Shown here: positions 42,297-50,661 of the stretch, piece by piece | Layout: the number at the start of each line of letters is the position of its first letter | Position numbering within the stretch: the stretch's first letter is position 1 | Assembly: GCA_963791225.1 (NCBI GenBank) | Contig: CAWBRV010000007.1 | Location: 310,001 to 374,000, forward strand | Direction: 5' to 3' | DNA length: 64,000 nucleotides | Origin: PALSA-612 sp963791225 | GTDB lineage: Bacteria > Actinomycetota > Thermoleophilia > Gaiellales > Gaiellaceae | The notes under the pieces: model-generated | Database searches by the model: none | Told to the model about the DNA's origin: nothing | What the model saw: only the letters and a program-made list of their open reading frames with translations | Position numbers and translations under genes: made by a program

Positions 42297-43502
42297 GTGA
42301 GCTTCGTGATCGCCATCCTGGGGCTCGCGTTCCTGATCCTGATCCACGAGGCGGGCCACTTCTTCGCGTCGCTCGCCGTCGGGATGCGACCCAGGAAGTT
42401 CTACATCGGCTTCCCGCCCGCACTCGTCAAGGTGAGGCGGAGAGGCATCGAGTACGGCATCGGCGCGATCCCGCTCGGCGGCTACGTCCGCATCCCCGGC
42501 ATGCACCGCCCGGCTGCGAAGGACGTCGACCACGTCTTCGCCCGCGCGCTCCACGCGGCGCCGGAGCTCGTCGGGCCGGCCGAGCGGCTGAAGCGCTCGC
42601 TCGCCGCCGAGGACTTCGAGTCGGCGAAGCTCAGGCTGGCCGAGTTCCACCAGCGGGCGCTCGAGCTCGAGGTGCCGCCCGTCGAGAAGCAGGTGCAGGA
42701 TCTCGAGGACGCGCTGTCGCCACAGGCGTACTGGCGTGCGCCGACCTGGAAGCGCGTGACAGCGATCGCGGCCGGGCCGTTCACGAACCTCGTCTTCGCG
42801 GTCGTCCTCTTCGCAGTCGTGTTCATGGTCGCAGGCTGGAACGCCACGAACAAGGTGGCCCTCGTGCTCAAGGACAGCCGCGCCCAGGCGGCCGGGCTCG
42901 TCGCCGGCGACCAGGTCGTCGGGATCGGCGGCCGTCCCGTCACGGCCGGTCAGATTTCGGACCGGATCTCGGCGTCGCACGGCCGCCCCGTGACGCTGAC
43001 CGTCCTCCGTAAGGGCAACCTGATCACGCTGCACCCGCAGCGTCCGCAGCTGGACACAACCGACAACCGCTACCGGCTCGGCTTCGCTCTCTCGGGCCAG
43101 CCGCTCGGGTTCGGCGCCGCGGTCTGGCAGTCGTTCAAGACCACGGGCACCGTGTCGCGGGAGACGGTGAGCGCGCTCGGCGGGCTCTTCCACTCGAAGG
43201 ACCGGAAGCAGTTCTCGAGCAGCGTCGGCATCGTCAAGAACAGCGCCGACGCGGTCCACTACGGCTGGGCGTCGTACCTGTCGATCCTCGCCTTCATCAG
43301 CCTGTCGCTCGCCCTGTTCAACCTCCTCCCGCTGCTGCCGCTCGACGGCGGCCACATCGCCTTCTCGCTGCTCGAGGGCATTCGCGGCCGCGCGATCGCC
43401 CGGGAGGTCTACGAGCGCGTCTCGGCCGTCGGGATCACCGTGTTCCTCCTGCTCTTCATCATCGGCCTCTCGAACGACGTGGGCCGCCTCGGCGGCGGCT
43501 AG
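42297..43502 (+). CDS. rseP: Site-2 protease, RseP-like (M50)
   Basis: 401 residues. The N-terminal zinc site LILIHEAGHFFASLAVGMRP (HEAGH), the GIGAIPLGGYVRIPGM loop, a PDZ domain (SRAQAAGLVAGDQVVGIGGR), and the C-terminal LLPLLPLDGGHIAFSLLEGI (LDGGH) give a complete intramembrane metalloprotease. It cleaves anti-sigma factors or leftover signal peptides in the membrane. A ~75-residue helical insertion (residues ~65-150) lies before the second helix. GTG start. Confidence 0.93.
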   Translation: MSFVIAILGLAFLILIHEAGHFFASLAVGMRPRKFYIGFPPALVKVRRRGIEYGIGAIPLGGYVRIPGMHRPAAKDVDHVFARALHAAPELVGPAERLKRSLAAEDFESAKLRLAEFHQRALELEVPPVEKQVQDLEDALSPQAYWRAPTWKRVTAIAAGPFTNLVFAVVLFAVVFMVAGWNATNKVALVLKDSRAQAAGLVAGDQVVGIGGRPVTAGQISDRISASHGRPVTLTVLRKGNLITLHPQRPQLDTTDNRYRLGFALSGQPLGFGAAVWQSFKTTGTVSRETVSALGGLFHSKDRKQFSSSVGIVKNSADAVHYGWASYLSILAFISLSLALFNLLPLLPLDGGHIAFSLLEGIRGRAIAREVYERVSAVGITVFLLLFIIGLSNDVGRLGGG

Positions 43503-43561
43503 CCCCACCATCATCAAGACCTAGCAAGGGTGGTTTCGGCGCGGCGGTTAAGCTAGAAGGA

Positions 43562-44722
43562 GTGGCGAGCAAGCGATCGATCACCGTCGGCGGCGTCAAG
43601 ATCGGCGGCGGCGCTCCTGTCGTCGTCCAGTCGATGACGCTGACGAAGACGCACGACGTCGAGGCGACGACCGCGCAGATCGCCGCGCTCGCGTCCGCCG
43701 GCTGCGAGATCGTCCGCGTGGCCGTGCCGAAGAGCGAGGACGCCGACGCACTGCCGTTGATCGTCAGGCTGTCGCCGCTCCCGGTGATCGCGGACATCCA
43801 CTTCAACGCGTCGCTGGCCCTGCGGGCGATCGAGGGCGGCGTGGCAGCCGTCCGCATCAACCCGGGGAACATCGGCGGACCCGACAAGGTCGAGCTGGTC
43901 GTGAAGGCCGCGAAGCAGGCGGGCATCCCGATGCGGATCGGCGCCAACTCGGGCTCGCTCCCGAAGCACCTCGCGGGGCTTGCGCAGAAGGATCAGGCCG
44001 AGGCGCTCGTGGCTGCCGCGATCGAAGAGGTCGAGCTCCTCGAGAAGCTCGGCTTCCACGACTTCAAGATCTCCGTCAAGTCGAGCCACGTGCCGACGAT
44101 GATCCGCGCCTACCGGATGCTCTCCGAGAAGGTGCCCTACCCGCTCCACCTCGGCGTCACCGAGGCGGGCACGCCGTTCGCAGGTTCGATCAAGAGCGCC
44201 GTCGGCATGGGCGCGCTCCTCGTCGACGGCATCGGCGACACGATGCGCGTCTCGCTCACCGCCGATCCGGTCAGGGAGGTCGAGACCGCCTGGGAGATCC
44301 TGAAGGCGCTCGGCCTGCGCGAGCGCGGCCCGATCATGATCGCCTGCCCGTCGTGCGGCCGCGACAACGTCGGCGTCGAGAATCTCGCCGTCGTCGTCGA
44401 GGAGCGGCTCAAGGCCTATCCGCAGCACATCGAGGTCGCCGTGCTCGGCTGCGCGGTCAACGGCCCCGGCGAGGCCGGCGACGCGGACTTCGGCATCGCC
44501 GGCGGCCGCGACGTCGGGTTCGTCTACGCGCATGGCCGGGTGCTGAAGAAGGTCTCCTCGGACATCCTGATCGACGAGCTCTTCCACGAGATCGACAAGT
44601 GGATCGCGGACGGCATGCACCGGCCCAAGCGCCTGAAGATGGCCAAGCCGGCCGCACTGGCCATGGCCGAGATGTCCGAGATCCCGCTCGAGTCTCCGGC
44701 TCCGGCGCCGGTCGAAGCCTAG
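43562..44722 (+). CDS. ispG: 4-hydroxy-3-methylbut-2-en-1-yl diphosphate synthase (flavodoxin)
   Basis: 386 residues. VVVQSMTLTKTHDVEATTAQ, RVAVPKSEDADAL, ADIHFNASLAL, RINPGNIGG, and the 4Fe-4S cysteines in IACPSCGRDNV and VLGCAVNGPGEA are present. Sixth enzyme of the MEP pathway. GTG 43562 follows AGAAGGA, and TAAGCT lies just before that. The C-terminus has a ~25-residue Pro/Ala-rich extension. Confidence 0.96.
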   Translation: MASKRSITVGGVKIGGGAPVVVQSMTLTKTHDVEATTAQIAALASAGCEIVRVAVPKSEDADALPLIVRLSPLPVIADIHFNASLALRAIEGGVAAVRINPGNIGGPDKVELVVKAAKQAGIPMRIGANSGSLPKHLAGLAQKDQAEALVAAAIEEVELLEKLGFHDFKISVKSSHVPTMIRAYRMLSEKVPYPLHLGVTEAGTPFAGSIKSAVGMGALLVDGIGDTMRVSLTADPVREVETAWEILKALGLRERGPIMIACPSCGRDNVGVENLAVVVEERLKAYPQHIEVAVLGCAVNGPGEAGDADFGIAGGRDVGFVYAHGRVLKKVSSDILIDELFHEIDKWIADGMHRPKRLKMAKPAALAMAEMSEIPLESPAPAPVEA

Positions 44723-44740
44723 TAGCCTGCGGCGACAACG

Positions 44741-46393
44741 ATGATCGTCCGGGCATCACAGCTCTTCCTCCCGACCCTGCGCGACGCGCCGGCCGACGCC
44801 GAGGCGATCAGCCACAAGCTGCTCGTGCGCGGCGGCTTCATCCGCCAGGTCGCCGCAGGCCTGTGGACGTTCCTCCCGCTCGGCTGGCGGGTGCATCGGA
44901 AGATCGAGCAGGTCATCCGCGAGGAGATGGACGCGATCGGGGGCCAGGAGTTCCTCTGCCCGGTGCTGACGCCGCTCGAGCTCTGGCAGGCGACCGGCCG
45001 CGACAAGATCCCGGAGCTCTTCCACCTGCTCGACCGCAACAGCCGCCCGTACATCCTGCCGATCACGCACGAGGAGACGTTCACCTTCCACGCGCGCGAG
45101 ATCCGCTCGTACAAGGAGCTGCCGCAGCTCTGGTACCACTTCCAGGTCAAGGACCGAGACGAGCCGCGGCCGCGCGGCGGCCTGCTCCGCCTGCGCGAGT
45201 TCATCATGAAGGACGCCTACTCGTTCGATCGAGACGAGGAGGGTGCGCTCGCCTCGTTCGAGAAGAATCTCGCGGCCTACCACCGGATCTTCGAGCAATG
45301 CGGCGTCGAGGCGCACGCCGTGCTGGCGGAGAGCGGGATCATGGGCGGGAAGCTGACGATGGACTTCCTCGCGCCCTCCGGCTCGGGCGAGAACACGCTC
45401 GTCCGCTGCGAGCGCGGCGACTACGCTGCCGACGCCGAGATCGCCCGCGGTATTCCGCGTACGCCGGACTTCCCGCCGCGGCTCGACGGGCCGGAGGAGG
45501 TCGAGACGCCGGGCGTGGTCACCTGCGAGGCGCTCGCCGAGTTCCTCGGTGTCGATCTCGCCGCCACCTCGAAGGCGATGCCGGTGACGAAGGAGGACGG
45601 CTCGGTCGTGCTCGCACTCCTCCGCGGCGACGACCGGCTCGCCGAGTCGAAGCTGCTGTCCGCACTCGCCTCCGACTCCCGGCCTTCGACCGACGAGGAG
45701 ATCCGCGCCGTCTTCGGCGCCGGCGGCGGCTCGCTCGGCCCGGTCGGGTTCGCGGGCGAGGTGCTCGCCGACGAGACGCTCCGCGAAGGCCAGTTCGTCG
45801 CAGGCGCGAACCGCGACGGCTACCACCTGCGCGGCGTCGAGGCCGGGCGCGACTACCAGCCGCGTTTCGCCGACATCCGCGAGCCGCGCGAGGGGGACCA
45901 CTGTCCCGAATGCGGCGGCCGGCTCGTGTTCCAGACCGCGATCGAGGTCGGTCACATCTTCAACTTCGGCGACAAGTACAGCTCCGGGCTCGACGCGACG
46001 TTCCTCGACGAGGACGGTGTCGAGAAGCCTCTGCTCGGGGGGAGCTACGGCATCGGCCCGGCCCGCGTGATGGCGGCGGTCGTCGAGCAGCGCGGCTCCG
46101 AGGACGGACTCGTGTGGCCTGCGTCGATTTCGCCGTACGATGCGCACGTGATCGCGTTGGCAGGTGGCGAGGAGATCGCGGCCCGCTCGGCCGAGGTGCT
46201 CTCCGCCGCGGGCCGCTCGGTCCTGCTGGACGACCGCGACGCCCGCGCCGGCGAGAAGTTCGCCGACGCCGACCTGATCGGGATACCGCTCCGCGTCACC
46301 GCGGGGAAGAAGAGCCTCGAGGACGGGCGTGTCGACGTCCGCGACCGGCAGTCGGGCGAGGAGCGGCGCGTGACGCCCGAGGAGCTGGCGTAG
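44741..46393 (+). CDS. proS: Prolyl-tRNA synthetase (bacterial type with editing domain)
   Basis: 550 residues. Class II motifs: LLVRGGFIRQVAAGLWTFLP, motif 2 in FQVKDRDEPRPRGGLLRLRE, and motif 3 in GGSYGIGPARVMAAVVEQ. A YbaK-like insertion domain between them (VTCEALAEFLGVD, TSKAMPVTKEDGS) edits mischarged alanyl-tRNA-Pro. Its substrate tRNA-Pro(GGG) is encoded 1.8 kb downstream. The stop shares a base with the next GTG. Confidence 0.96.
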   Translation: MIVRASQLFLPTLRDAPADAEAISHKLLVRGGFIRQVAAGLWTFLPLGWRVHRKIEQVIREEMDAIGGQEFLCPVLTPLELWQATGRDKIPELFHLLDRNSRPYILPITHEETFTFHAREIRSYKELPQLWYHFQVKDRDEPRPRGGLLRLREFIMKDAYSFDRDEEGALASFEKNLAAYHRIFEQCGVEAHAVLAESGIMGGKLTMDFLAPSGSGENTLVRCERGDYAADAEIARGIPRTPDFPPRLDGPEEVETPGVVTCEALAEFLGVDLAATSKAMPVTKEDGSVVLALLRGDDRLAESKLLSALASDSRPSTDEEIRAVFGAGGGSLGPVGFAGEVLADETLREGQFVAGANRDGYHLRGVEAGRDYQPRFADIREPREGDHCPECGGRLVFQTAIEVGHIFNFGDKYSSGLDATFLDEDGVEKPLLGGSYGIGPARVMAAVVEQRGSEDGLVWPASISPYDAHVIALAGGEEIAARSAEVLSAAGRSVLLDDRDARAGEKFADADLIGIPLRVTAGKKSLEDGRVDVRDRQSGEERRVTPEELA

Positions 46394-46695
46394 TGGCCAA
46401 GCGGCGCCGCTTCAGCGAGGAGCCCTTCGGCGCCACGGTCGAACGGCTCATGGAGGACACCGGCACGACCTATCGCGGCCTCGCCGCGAAGACGGGTCTC
46501 TCCGCCGGCTACCTCAACCACATCGTCCACGGGAGCCGCCCGGTCCCCTCGAACGACGTCATCGCCAAGCTGGCCAAGGGGCTCGCCGTCGAGCCCGAGC
46601 ACTTCCTCGAGTTTCGGATCCGCGTGATCACGGACGGGCTCGAGCGCATGCCGGATCTCGTCGACCGGCTCTACCGTCGCCTGCGGGGGGAATAG
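46393..46695 (+). CDS. XRE-family helix-turn-helix protein
   Basis: 100 residues. The HTH is YRGLAAKTGLSAGYLNHIVH, then GSRPVPSNDVIAKLAKGLAV, followed by a C-terminal helix (EHFLEFRIRVITDGLERMPD) that may dimerise. Likely DNA-binding regulator. Start GTG 46393 uses the G of the proS TAG, so it is translated from the proS message. Confidence 0.87.
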   Translation: MAKRRRFSEEPFGATVERLMEDTGTTYRGLAAKTGLSAGYLNHIVHGSRPVPSNDVIAKLAKGLAVEPEHFLEFRIRVITDGLERMPDLVDRLYRRLRGE

Positions 46696-46748
46696 GAACC
46701 AACGCGTCACCGCGCCGTGCGGACGACCGTCCCCGGCGGCGAGTCGAT

Positions 46749-47615
46749 CTAGCCGAAGGCCGGGAGCGGGTCGACGGCGGCGCCGCGCACCCGTACCTCG
46801 AAGTGGAGGTGCGGGCCGGTGGTCTCGCCGGTCGCACCGACGAGGCCGACGAGCGTGCCGACGGTCACGGCCTCGCCGCGGTACGCGACGATCCGCGAGA
46901 GGTGGGCGTACATCGTCTCGACGCCCTCCGCGTGCGTCACGACGACGAGGTTGCCGTAGCCGCCCGTCGTCGGCCCGGCGAAGGTGACGCGCCCGACCGC
47001 GGCGGCGTGCACCGGCGTTCCCGTCGCGGCGGGGAGGTCGAGTCCGGGGTGGAAGGCTGCGTCCCGTGGGCCGAAGCGGTCACCCACCGCGGCGCGAAGC
47101 GGCCATGCGAGCCGCAGCGGGCAGGCCGGGACGGGCTCGCGGAGCGCCGCGACGGTGGCCGGCCCCACGACGCCTACGGCGGGCAAGCCTGCCCAGCGCT
47201 GGAAGCGGAGGAGCGCCGCCTGGGTGTGGGATCCAAAGCCGCCGTCGAACATCCCCGAGGGGAAGCCGTGCCATGCGAGCAGGAACTGGAGCTCGACGAC
47301 GTCGCCACCGACGGCGCCGGGGGCGAGGGTGCGCGTCCCGAGCGTGGGCCCTGCGAGCGGGCCGAGCACAGCCAGCGTCTGCGGGCCGACGGCGCCGTCC
47401 GGCACGAGGCCGGCCCGGCGCTGGGCCACGAGGATCGCCGACCTCGTCGCGGGGCCGACGACGCCGTCCACCGTTCCTGCGTAGAGATGCCGCGCCCGCA
47501 GCGCCACCTGGACGGCCGCTACCTGCGGGCTGCCGACGGCGAGAGAGGACGCGGGCAGCAGGAGCGACAATCCGAGGAACGCCGAGACGGCCGCGAGGCG
47601 CGCGGTTCGCGTCAT
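46749..47615 (-). CDS. Secreted M23 peptidase with two peptidoglycan-binding repeats
   Basis: 288 residues. Signal peptide (AVSAFLGLSLLLPASSLA), two PG_binding_1 modules (HLYAGTVDGVVGPATRSAIL and GMFDGGFGSHTQAALLRFQR), then an M23 LytM domain with GPRDAAFHPGLDLPAATG (His-x3-Asp) and GETTGPHLHFEVRVRG (His-x-His). All zinc ligands are present, so it should cut peptidoglycan cross-bridges outside the cell. Start ATG 47615. Confidence 0.92.
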   Translation of the reverse strand: MTRTARLAAVSAFLGLSLLLPASSLAVGSPQVAAVQVALRARHLYAGTVDGVVGPATRSAILVAQRRAGLVPDGAVGPQTLAVLGPLAGPTLGTRTLAPGAVGGDVVELQFLLAWHGFPSGMFDGGFGSHTQAALLRFQRWAGLPAVGVVGPATVAALREPVPACPLRLAWPLRAAVGDRFGPRDAAFHPGLDLPAATGTPVHAAAVGRVTFAGPTTGGYGNLVVVTHAEGVETMYAHLSRIVAYRGEAVTVGTLVGLVGATGETTGPHLHFEVRVRGAAVDPLPAFG

Positions 47616-47852
47616 CCCAGAGTCTTCGGCACTCGCCCCGGACGTCTTGAGACCGACACCGGAGCGGTACCACGCACCCGAAGGCCCCTCTGGTGGCGAG
47701 GCCTTCGGTGACAGGAGAGGCACAAAGCGAGCACCACAGCGGGCTCGCATTCACTCTCGGACGTTCCCGTCTGCTCTCAATCCAAACCTCGGGGCGCGGC
47801 AGTCGAGCGCTGAGCCGGCTGGTGCAGTCCTGCCTGTCGCCTCAAAGGGAAA

Positions 47853-47914
47853 GGCGGGCCGCGTCGATCGTCCAGTCAAGGAGGAGTGGTTGATGGGCTT
47901 TGGCGCGGCCCGCC
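47853..47914. repeat. 11-bp inverted repeat
   Basis: GGCGGGCCGCG (47853-47863) and CGCGGCCCGCC (47904-47914) are perfect complements separated by 40 bp that include an AGGAGGAG sequence. Could be a hairpin or the ends of a tiny mobile remnant. Confidence 0.5.
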
Positions 47915-48158
47915 TACCGTGCAGCATCCGCCCAGGTCAGCCCGCTCGCCATCAGGGAAATCACGGACCGCTCTCACCGAGCTCCCGCTTCGGCACGCGT
48001 CGCCGCAACGATTGGCTCATCGTCACAGGTCACCTCGAGCCACGACTCGGGGCTGGTGCCGCCGAGTTCGATGCCGCACTGCCGGCACCCTCACCGTGCT
48101 CGAGAGAGTCGCCAGTAGGCGCGGGAGACCCGCGGCAGGCGAGCCTTGGCTACTTGGC

Positions 48159-48164
48159 TAGACT
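48159..48164 (+). promoter_or_regulatory. TAGACT -10 of tRNA-Pro
   Basis: TAGACT eight bases before the mature tRNA start. No convincing -35 is seen. Confidence 0.5.
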
Positions 48165-48172
48165 CCGAGCGC

Positions 48173-48247
48173 CGGGGCGTGGCGCAGCCTGGTTAGCGCG
48201 CTAGTCTGGGGGACTAGAGGTCCCGAGTTCGAATCTCGGCGCCCCGA
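48173..48247 (+). tRNA. tRNA-Pro (anticodon GGG)
   Basis: A full cloverleaf can be drawn: acceptor CGGGGCG/CGCCCCG, D stem GCGC/GCGC, anticodon stem CTAGT/ACTAG with loop CTGGGGG (anticodon GGG, reading CCC and CCU), T stem CCGAG/CTCGG with TTCGAAT loop, discriminator A. CCA is not encoded. C1-G72 and the GGG anticodon are tRNA-Pro identity elements. Followed 11 bp later by a strong hairpin. Confidence 0.96.
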
Positions 48248-48258
48248 CTGGGATCGAA

Positions 48259-48285
48259 GGGCATCGGCCTGTCCGGCCGATGCCC
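48259..48285 (+). terminator. 11-bp hairpin after tRNA-Pro
   Basis: GGGCATCGGCC (48259-48269) / GGCCGATGCCC (48275-48285), loop TGTCC, starting 11 bp after the tRNA. No T-tract. Confidence 0.65.
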
Positions 48286-48339
48286 AGTAGGCGCCTTGAC
48301 CTCTTCATCGGCCACGCGGGCGAAGTGCTCGTCTCCGGT

Positions 48340-48367
48340 GCGGGCGGCTCGTCACCGAACCGCCCGC
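48340..48367 (-). terminator. Hairpin downstream of the CHRD gene
   Basis: GCGGGCGG/CCGCCCGC stem of 8 bp with a 12-nt loop, about 50 bp past the CHRD stop on the minus strand. Confidence 0.45.
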
Positions 48368-48416
48368 TTCTGGCGCGGTAGGCCTCAGGGCGCCTGAGAC
48401 GTGATCACTCTTCGGC

Positions 48417-48857
48417 TCAACCGTGGATCTGGCCGCGGATTTCGCCGGCCGGGTTTTTCACCGTGTGCACGTTCACGTAGAGGTCGCCCTTCTTCATCGC
48501 ATCGACCTCCTTGGAAGTGAGTACCGCCGTCCCGCTCACACCTGACTTGCACGGCCCGCAGAGCGGAACCAGCACGATGCCGGCCTTACCCCGTTTCCCC
48601 GAGTGGATGTGTGCTGCCGTTGCTTTCCCGGTCAGATGCTTGAAGGTCAGCGTCCACTTGAGCTTCGAGCCGGTCAGGGTCGCACTGAACCGCCCGCTCA
48701 CCCCTAGAGAGACGCCCTTCGGCTTGGGCACTTCCTGGCCCCGGTTGAGCGAGGCGGTAAAACGGTCATTGCGCGAACTGCTGGCGCCTGCCCAGGTTGC
48801 GTACGCTCCGACTGCGACGCAGACGACTAGTCCGAGCGCCAGTGTCCTCCTCAGCAC
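48417..48857 (-). CDS. Secreted CHRD-domain protein
   Basis: 146 residues. Signal peptide (TLALGLVVCVAVGAYATWAG) plus a CHRD domain: FTASLNRGQEVPKPKGVSLG, LTFKHLTGKATAAHIHSGKR, and the closing LYVNVHTVKNPAGEIRGQIH. The His-rich AHIH and NVHT positions are typical. Bacterial CHRD proteins are secreted and of unclear function. GTG start preceded by GGGAGG. Confidence 0.9.
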   Translation of the reverse strand: MLRRTLALGLVVCVAVGAYATWAGASSSRNDRFTASLNRGQEVPKPKGVSLGVSGRFSATLTGSKLKWTLTFKHLTGKATAAHIHSGKRGKAGIVLVPLCGPCKSGVSGTAVLTSKEVDAMKKGDLYVNVHTVKNPAGEIRGQIHG

Positions 48858-49106
48858 AACAGCCTCCCTTGGTTGCTTGTCTCGGCGCCACCTTTCTGCG
48901 CAGATGCAACCGAAAGTACACGGCCGGGCGATTTGCGGATGTCGCGTGAGGCGAGATGCCGGCGGCTCGAGCGACTCCCGGGTGTCGCGCGGATCGGGTC
49001 GCGTGACCGGTTTGGGAGCCGAGAGCAGGAAATGCTTACGAGCTCCAGTAGATTCCGGCGGCCGCGGGTGTCATGATCCGCGGTCAGGCCGTCCGGCCTC
49101 TGCGGA

Positions 49107-50582
49107 ATGACACGCCTCGCTCTCGCCTTCGGGTTGCTCGCCCTCCTCGTGCCGGCCGGCGCGCCTGGGGGCGCGAGCATGGCCTCCCCCCGGCAGACGT
49201 CGATCTTCTACTACCCCTGGTACGGAAACCCGCAGGTCGACGGCAGCTACATCCACTGGAACCAGAACGGCCACATCCCGCCGCTCGACCTGGCGACGAG
49301 CTACTACCCGGCCCGCGGCCCCTATTCCAGCGCCGATTCCGGGGTCGTCGCGGCCCAGATGAAGGAGATCGCCGCCGCCGGCATCCAGGAGGTCGTGAGC
49401 TCCTGGTGGGGCTGGGGCTCGATTGAAGACCTCCGGCTGCCGATGATAGTCCGTATGGCCACGAACCAGGGCCTCAAGGTCGCCGCCCAGATCGAGCCGT
49501 ACTCGACCCGGACGGCCGCGAGCATCGCCTCGGACATCGCCCATCTGCGCGGGCTCGGGGTCGCGCGCTTCTACGTCTACCACCCCTTCGAGATCGACGA
49601 CGCGAGCTGGGCCACGCTGCTCGGCTCCCTGCCCGGCGTGCAGGTGCTCGCCCAGACGACGAACGTCGCCCGCGCGGCGGCCGACCGGTTCGCCGGCGTC
49701 TACACCTACGACGTCTTCTCCTTCGGCTCCGCGACGTTCGGGCCGCTCTGCGCGCGCGCCCACCGTGCCGGCCTCCTCTGCGCCCCGTCCGTCGGGCCCG
49801 GCTACGACGCGCTGCGGGCGACCGGCGACACCCACATCCGCCAGCGGGACGGCGGGGCCACGTACGACGCCATGTGGAAGTCCGCGATCCAGGCCGGAGC
49901 CGACCGGGTGACGATCACGAGCTACAACGAGTGGCATGAAGGCACGCAGATCGAGCCGGCGCTCACGCCGCTCCCGCGCAAACTCGCGTTCGCCCGCGGC
50001 CCCGCCAGCTCGCCCGTCGCGCAGGCCTACGCGAGCTATGACGGCACCTACGGGATGCACGGGAGACCGGCGGCGCGGGCCTATCTCGTGCGGACGGCGT
50101 ACTGGACCGGGCTCTACCGGGCCGGAAGCGCGGCGTCGCACGCGTCAAACGCAGGTCGGAAAGCCGCTGCACAGGGGAGGAAACGGCCGTTTCGGCCCGA
50201 ACGTGACCCTGTGGCGACGACGACGGCCGCTGCTCCCTGTACCGCCTCGGACGGCCCGAAAGGCGGCTTCAATGCAGCCTTTCGCGGGTCTCCGTTCAAC
50301 TTGCTTTTGGGCGCTCTGCCGTCTAGGCTCATGCCTGCAGTGCGTGTGACGGGCAGTGACACGGTTGTGAGACCGCTGGGGCGTGCCGCGCCCCGGGCAA
50401 CTCGCGGAGTTCGCGAATGGTCGTGCTACGGTGCTCACCGTCCGCTTCCACTGCTAGGAATGTCCGTCATCACCAGGTGCGCACGCTCCTCGGGAAGAGC
50501 GTCAGGGAGTATCTGCACCAGACTTACTGCCAGCAGGGCAGGTTCGTATTGGGGGAAAGCTAGACGTTCGAAAGGGGGGTGA
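49107..50582 (+). CDS. Secreted GH99-like glycoside hydrolase; C-terminal part doubtful
   Basis: The first ~340 residues are a signal peptide (TRLALAFGLLALLVPAGAPG) and a GH99/GH71-like barrel: SIFYYPWYGNPQVDGSYIHW, WWGWGSIEDLRLPMIVRMA, KVAAQIEPYSTRTAASIASD, RVTITSYNEWHEGTQIEPA. This fold includes endo-alpha-mannosidases and endomannanases. From about 50150 to the stop at 50582 the composition stops looking like protein. It contains a family-A palindrome (GAAACGGCCGTTTC), so the natural stop was probably lost or a frameshift is present near 50140. Confidence 0.75.
   Translation: MTRLALAFGLLALLVPAGAPGGASMASPRQTSIFYYPWYGNPQVDGSYIHWNQNGHIPPLDLATSYYPARGPYSSADSGVVAAQMKEIAAAGIQEVVSSWWGWGSIEDLRLPMIVRMATNQGLKVAAQIEPYSTRTAASIASDIAHLRGLGVARFYVYHPFEIDDASWATLLGSLPGVQVLAQTTNVARAAADRFAGVYTYDVFSFGSATFGPLCARAHRAGLLCAPSVGPGYDALRATGDTHIRQRDGGATYDAMWKSAIQAGADRVTITSYNEWHEGTQIEPALTPLPRKLAFARGPASSPVAQAYASYDGTYGMHGRPAARAYLVRTAYWTGLYRAGSAASHASNAGRKAAAQGRKRPFRPERDPVATTTAAAPCTASDGPKGGFNAAFRGSPFNLLLGALPSRLMPAVRVTGSDTVVRPLGRAAPRATRGVREWSCYGAHRPLPLLGMSVITRCARSSGRASGSICTRLTASRAGSYWGKARRSKGG
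50178..50191. repeat. Family-A-like palindrome in the GH99 tail
   Basis: GAAACGGCCGTTTC is a perfect 14-bp palindrome flanked on the left by GGGGAG. All other family members are intergenic and 3' of genes, which argues that the GH99 coding region really ends before here. Confidence 0.4.
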
Positions 50583-50661
50583 TGGCCTCGAAGGCAGGGA
50601 TGTTTGTTGCAGTGCAATTTGAGGAGGAGAGAAGAAGTTGGAATCGAGAGGAGAGGAATCT

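Larger units (their letters stand above)
47616..48172. other. 557-bp region without a supportable gene
   Basis: No reading frame here has convincing protein-like composition. It holds a 9-bp stem CCGAAGGCC/GGCCTTCGG (47678-47686/47700-47708), a long-range 11-bp inverted repeat (47853-47863/47904-47914), and the tRNA promoter at its right end. The part next to the tRNA may be decayed DNA from an old integration event; that is inference. Confidence 0.5.

Noticed and set aside
47678..47708. Possible c-di-AMP riboswitch ahead of the M23 peptidase
   Set aside because: Such riboswitches often precede wall-lytic genes in actinobacteria, but none of the conserved ydaO core sequences are present; only a plain 9-bp hairpin is seen.
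47893..48204. Frame with an AGGAGG in front running to 48204
   Set aside because: It runs into the tRNA-Pro gene and its translation has no protein-like pattern or family.
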